DNA of 5,835 nucleotides from Phycisphaeraceae bacterium (GTDB lineage: Bacteria > Planctomycetota > Phycisphaerae > Phycisphaerales > Phycisphaeraceae), in the NCBI GenBank assembly GCA_007119405.1, contig SKPT01000527.1, positions 1 to 5,835 of the forward strand, given 5' to 3'. Made by a program: the position numbers and the translations under genes. The notes under the pieces were generated by a model that saw nothing but the letters and a program-made list of their open reading frames with translations, was not told the DNA's origin and did no database searches. Each line of letters opens with the position of its first letter. The first letter of the stretch is position 1. Shown here one piece after another: positions 5,574 to 5,835 of the stretch.

Positions 5574-5594
5574 CCCCCTCCCTCCGGGAGGGGG
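5574..5594. repeat. 9-bp perfect hairpin just after the secreted-protein gene
   Basis: CCCCCTCCC (5574-5582) pairs perfectly with GGGAGGGGG (5586-5594) around TCC, starting 17 bases after the stop codon. No T-run follows; instead an AGGGGGAGGG stretch does. Read on the minus strand the region encodes Pro-Leu-Pro-Glu-Gly-Gly, a phrase I recall from spurious ORFs made by a widely dispersed palindromic repeat. It may serve as a transcript-end hairpin for the gene upstream. Confidence 0.7.
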
Positions 5595-5630
5595 CAGGGG
5601 GAGGGTGCGTGCGGCTGCCGTGGGCGTACG

Positions 5631-5835
5631 CGATGATGCAGGCGCAAGGGGTTCGAGCGCACCCCCACCCAACCGCCCCCGGGGGGGCCGGGATGTGCGA
5701 TCACCCAGGGGTGCCACGGCTTGACCCGCCGGGCAAGCCGTGCGTTTGTCGACGATCGCACGGCTTGCCGCTTCGCGGACAAGCCGTGGCACCCGTGCTC
5801 GCCATGACGCGGGCGCAAGGCAGGCGAGCGCACCC
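5631..5835. repeat. Imperfect 34-base direct repeat flanking a palindrome cluster
   Basis: Copies at 5631-5664 and 5802-5835 agree at 27 of 34 positions, including GGCGCAAGG and an 11-base CGAGCGCACCC end. The second copy runs to the window edge, so the repeat may be longer or have more copies. The copies are 171 bases apart and bracket the palindrome at 5709-5794. Confidence 0.6.
5709..5794. repeat. Nested palindrome with four alternating copies of CACGGCTTG
   Basis: Outer arms 5709-5723 and 5780-5794 are perfect over 15 bases; inner arms 5732-5744 and 5757-5769 are perfect over 13 bases. CACGGCTTG occurs at 5715-5723 and 5759-5767, and its complement CAAGCCGTG at 5734-5742 and 5780-5788, alternating in orientation. 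The region can therefore fold as one long cruciform or as two neighbouring hairpins, the first with an inner CCC/GGG stem and the second with inner CCGC-TTC-GCGG. It resembles a REP-like dispersed element. No gene is seen from 5557 to the end. Confidence 0.8.

Noticed and set aside
5217..5833. Minus-strand open frames in the 3' tail
   Set aside because: They run through palindromic repeats and into the opposite strand of the upstream gene; the translation is repeat-derived, including a Pro-Leu-Pro-Glu-Gly phrase.
5631..5835. CRISPR array
   Set aside because: Only two degenerate repeats 171 bases apart with a palindrome between them; no regular spacing and no cas genes.

Overview
The window is about two-thirds G+C and reads like a piece of Gram-negative bacterial chromosome with housekeeping genes. 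My best guess is Planctomycetota, possibly a Phycisphaerae-like lineage. The reasons are the high G+C, the MEP-pathway gene ispE, the large palindromic repeats between genes, and a secreted TIM-barrel protein of a type I recall as common in Planctomycetota and Verrucomicrobiota. This placement is inference; no rRNA or other marker gene is present.

Layout from left to right: (1) the 3' part of an ATP-grasp ligase gene related to D-Ala-D-Ala ligases (1-759, +, cut by the window edge); (2) thyA, thymidylate synthase (846-1688, +), with an unusual seven-glycine insertion; (3) a 262-base spacer with a large imperfect inverted repeat; (4) ddl, D-alanine--D-alanine ligase (1951-2883, +); (5) a 431-base convergent spacer with a long, near-perfect nested hairpin (3054-3196) and smaller repeats; (6) ispE, CDP-ME kinase (3315-4220, -); (7) a 112-base divergent spacer with promoter-like elements and two overlapping dyads; (8) a secreted, glycoside-hydrolase-like TIM-barrel protein (4333-5556, +); (9) a repeat-rich tail (5557-5835) with no credible gene.

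The genes do not form one pathway. ThyA supplies dTMP for DNA. Ddl supplies the D-Ala-D-Ala dipeptide for peptidoglycan. IspE acts in isoprenoid precursor synthesis, which also feeds the undecaprenyl carrier of cell-wall synthesis. The spacing and separate promoter-like elements suggest mostly single-gene transcription units.

The most interesting signals are not a new gene system. First, thyA, ddl and ispE each have a TANNNT -10-like hexamer only 6-7 nt before the ATG, and thyA and ddl lack a Shine-Dalgarno sequence, which is the signature of leaderless mRNAs. Second, three of the spacers carry large palindromic elements (two in the last one), each different in sequence, resembling dispersed REP-like repeats. 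Third, ThyA has a polyglycine insertion. Fourth, the secreted protein looks like a poorly described clan GH-A-like family with candidate catalytic glutamates. I see no CRISPR array, tRNA, rRNA, transposase gene or defence system.
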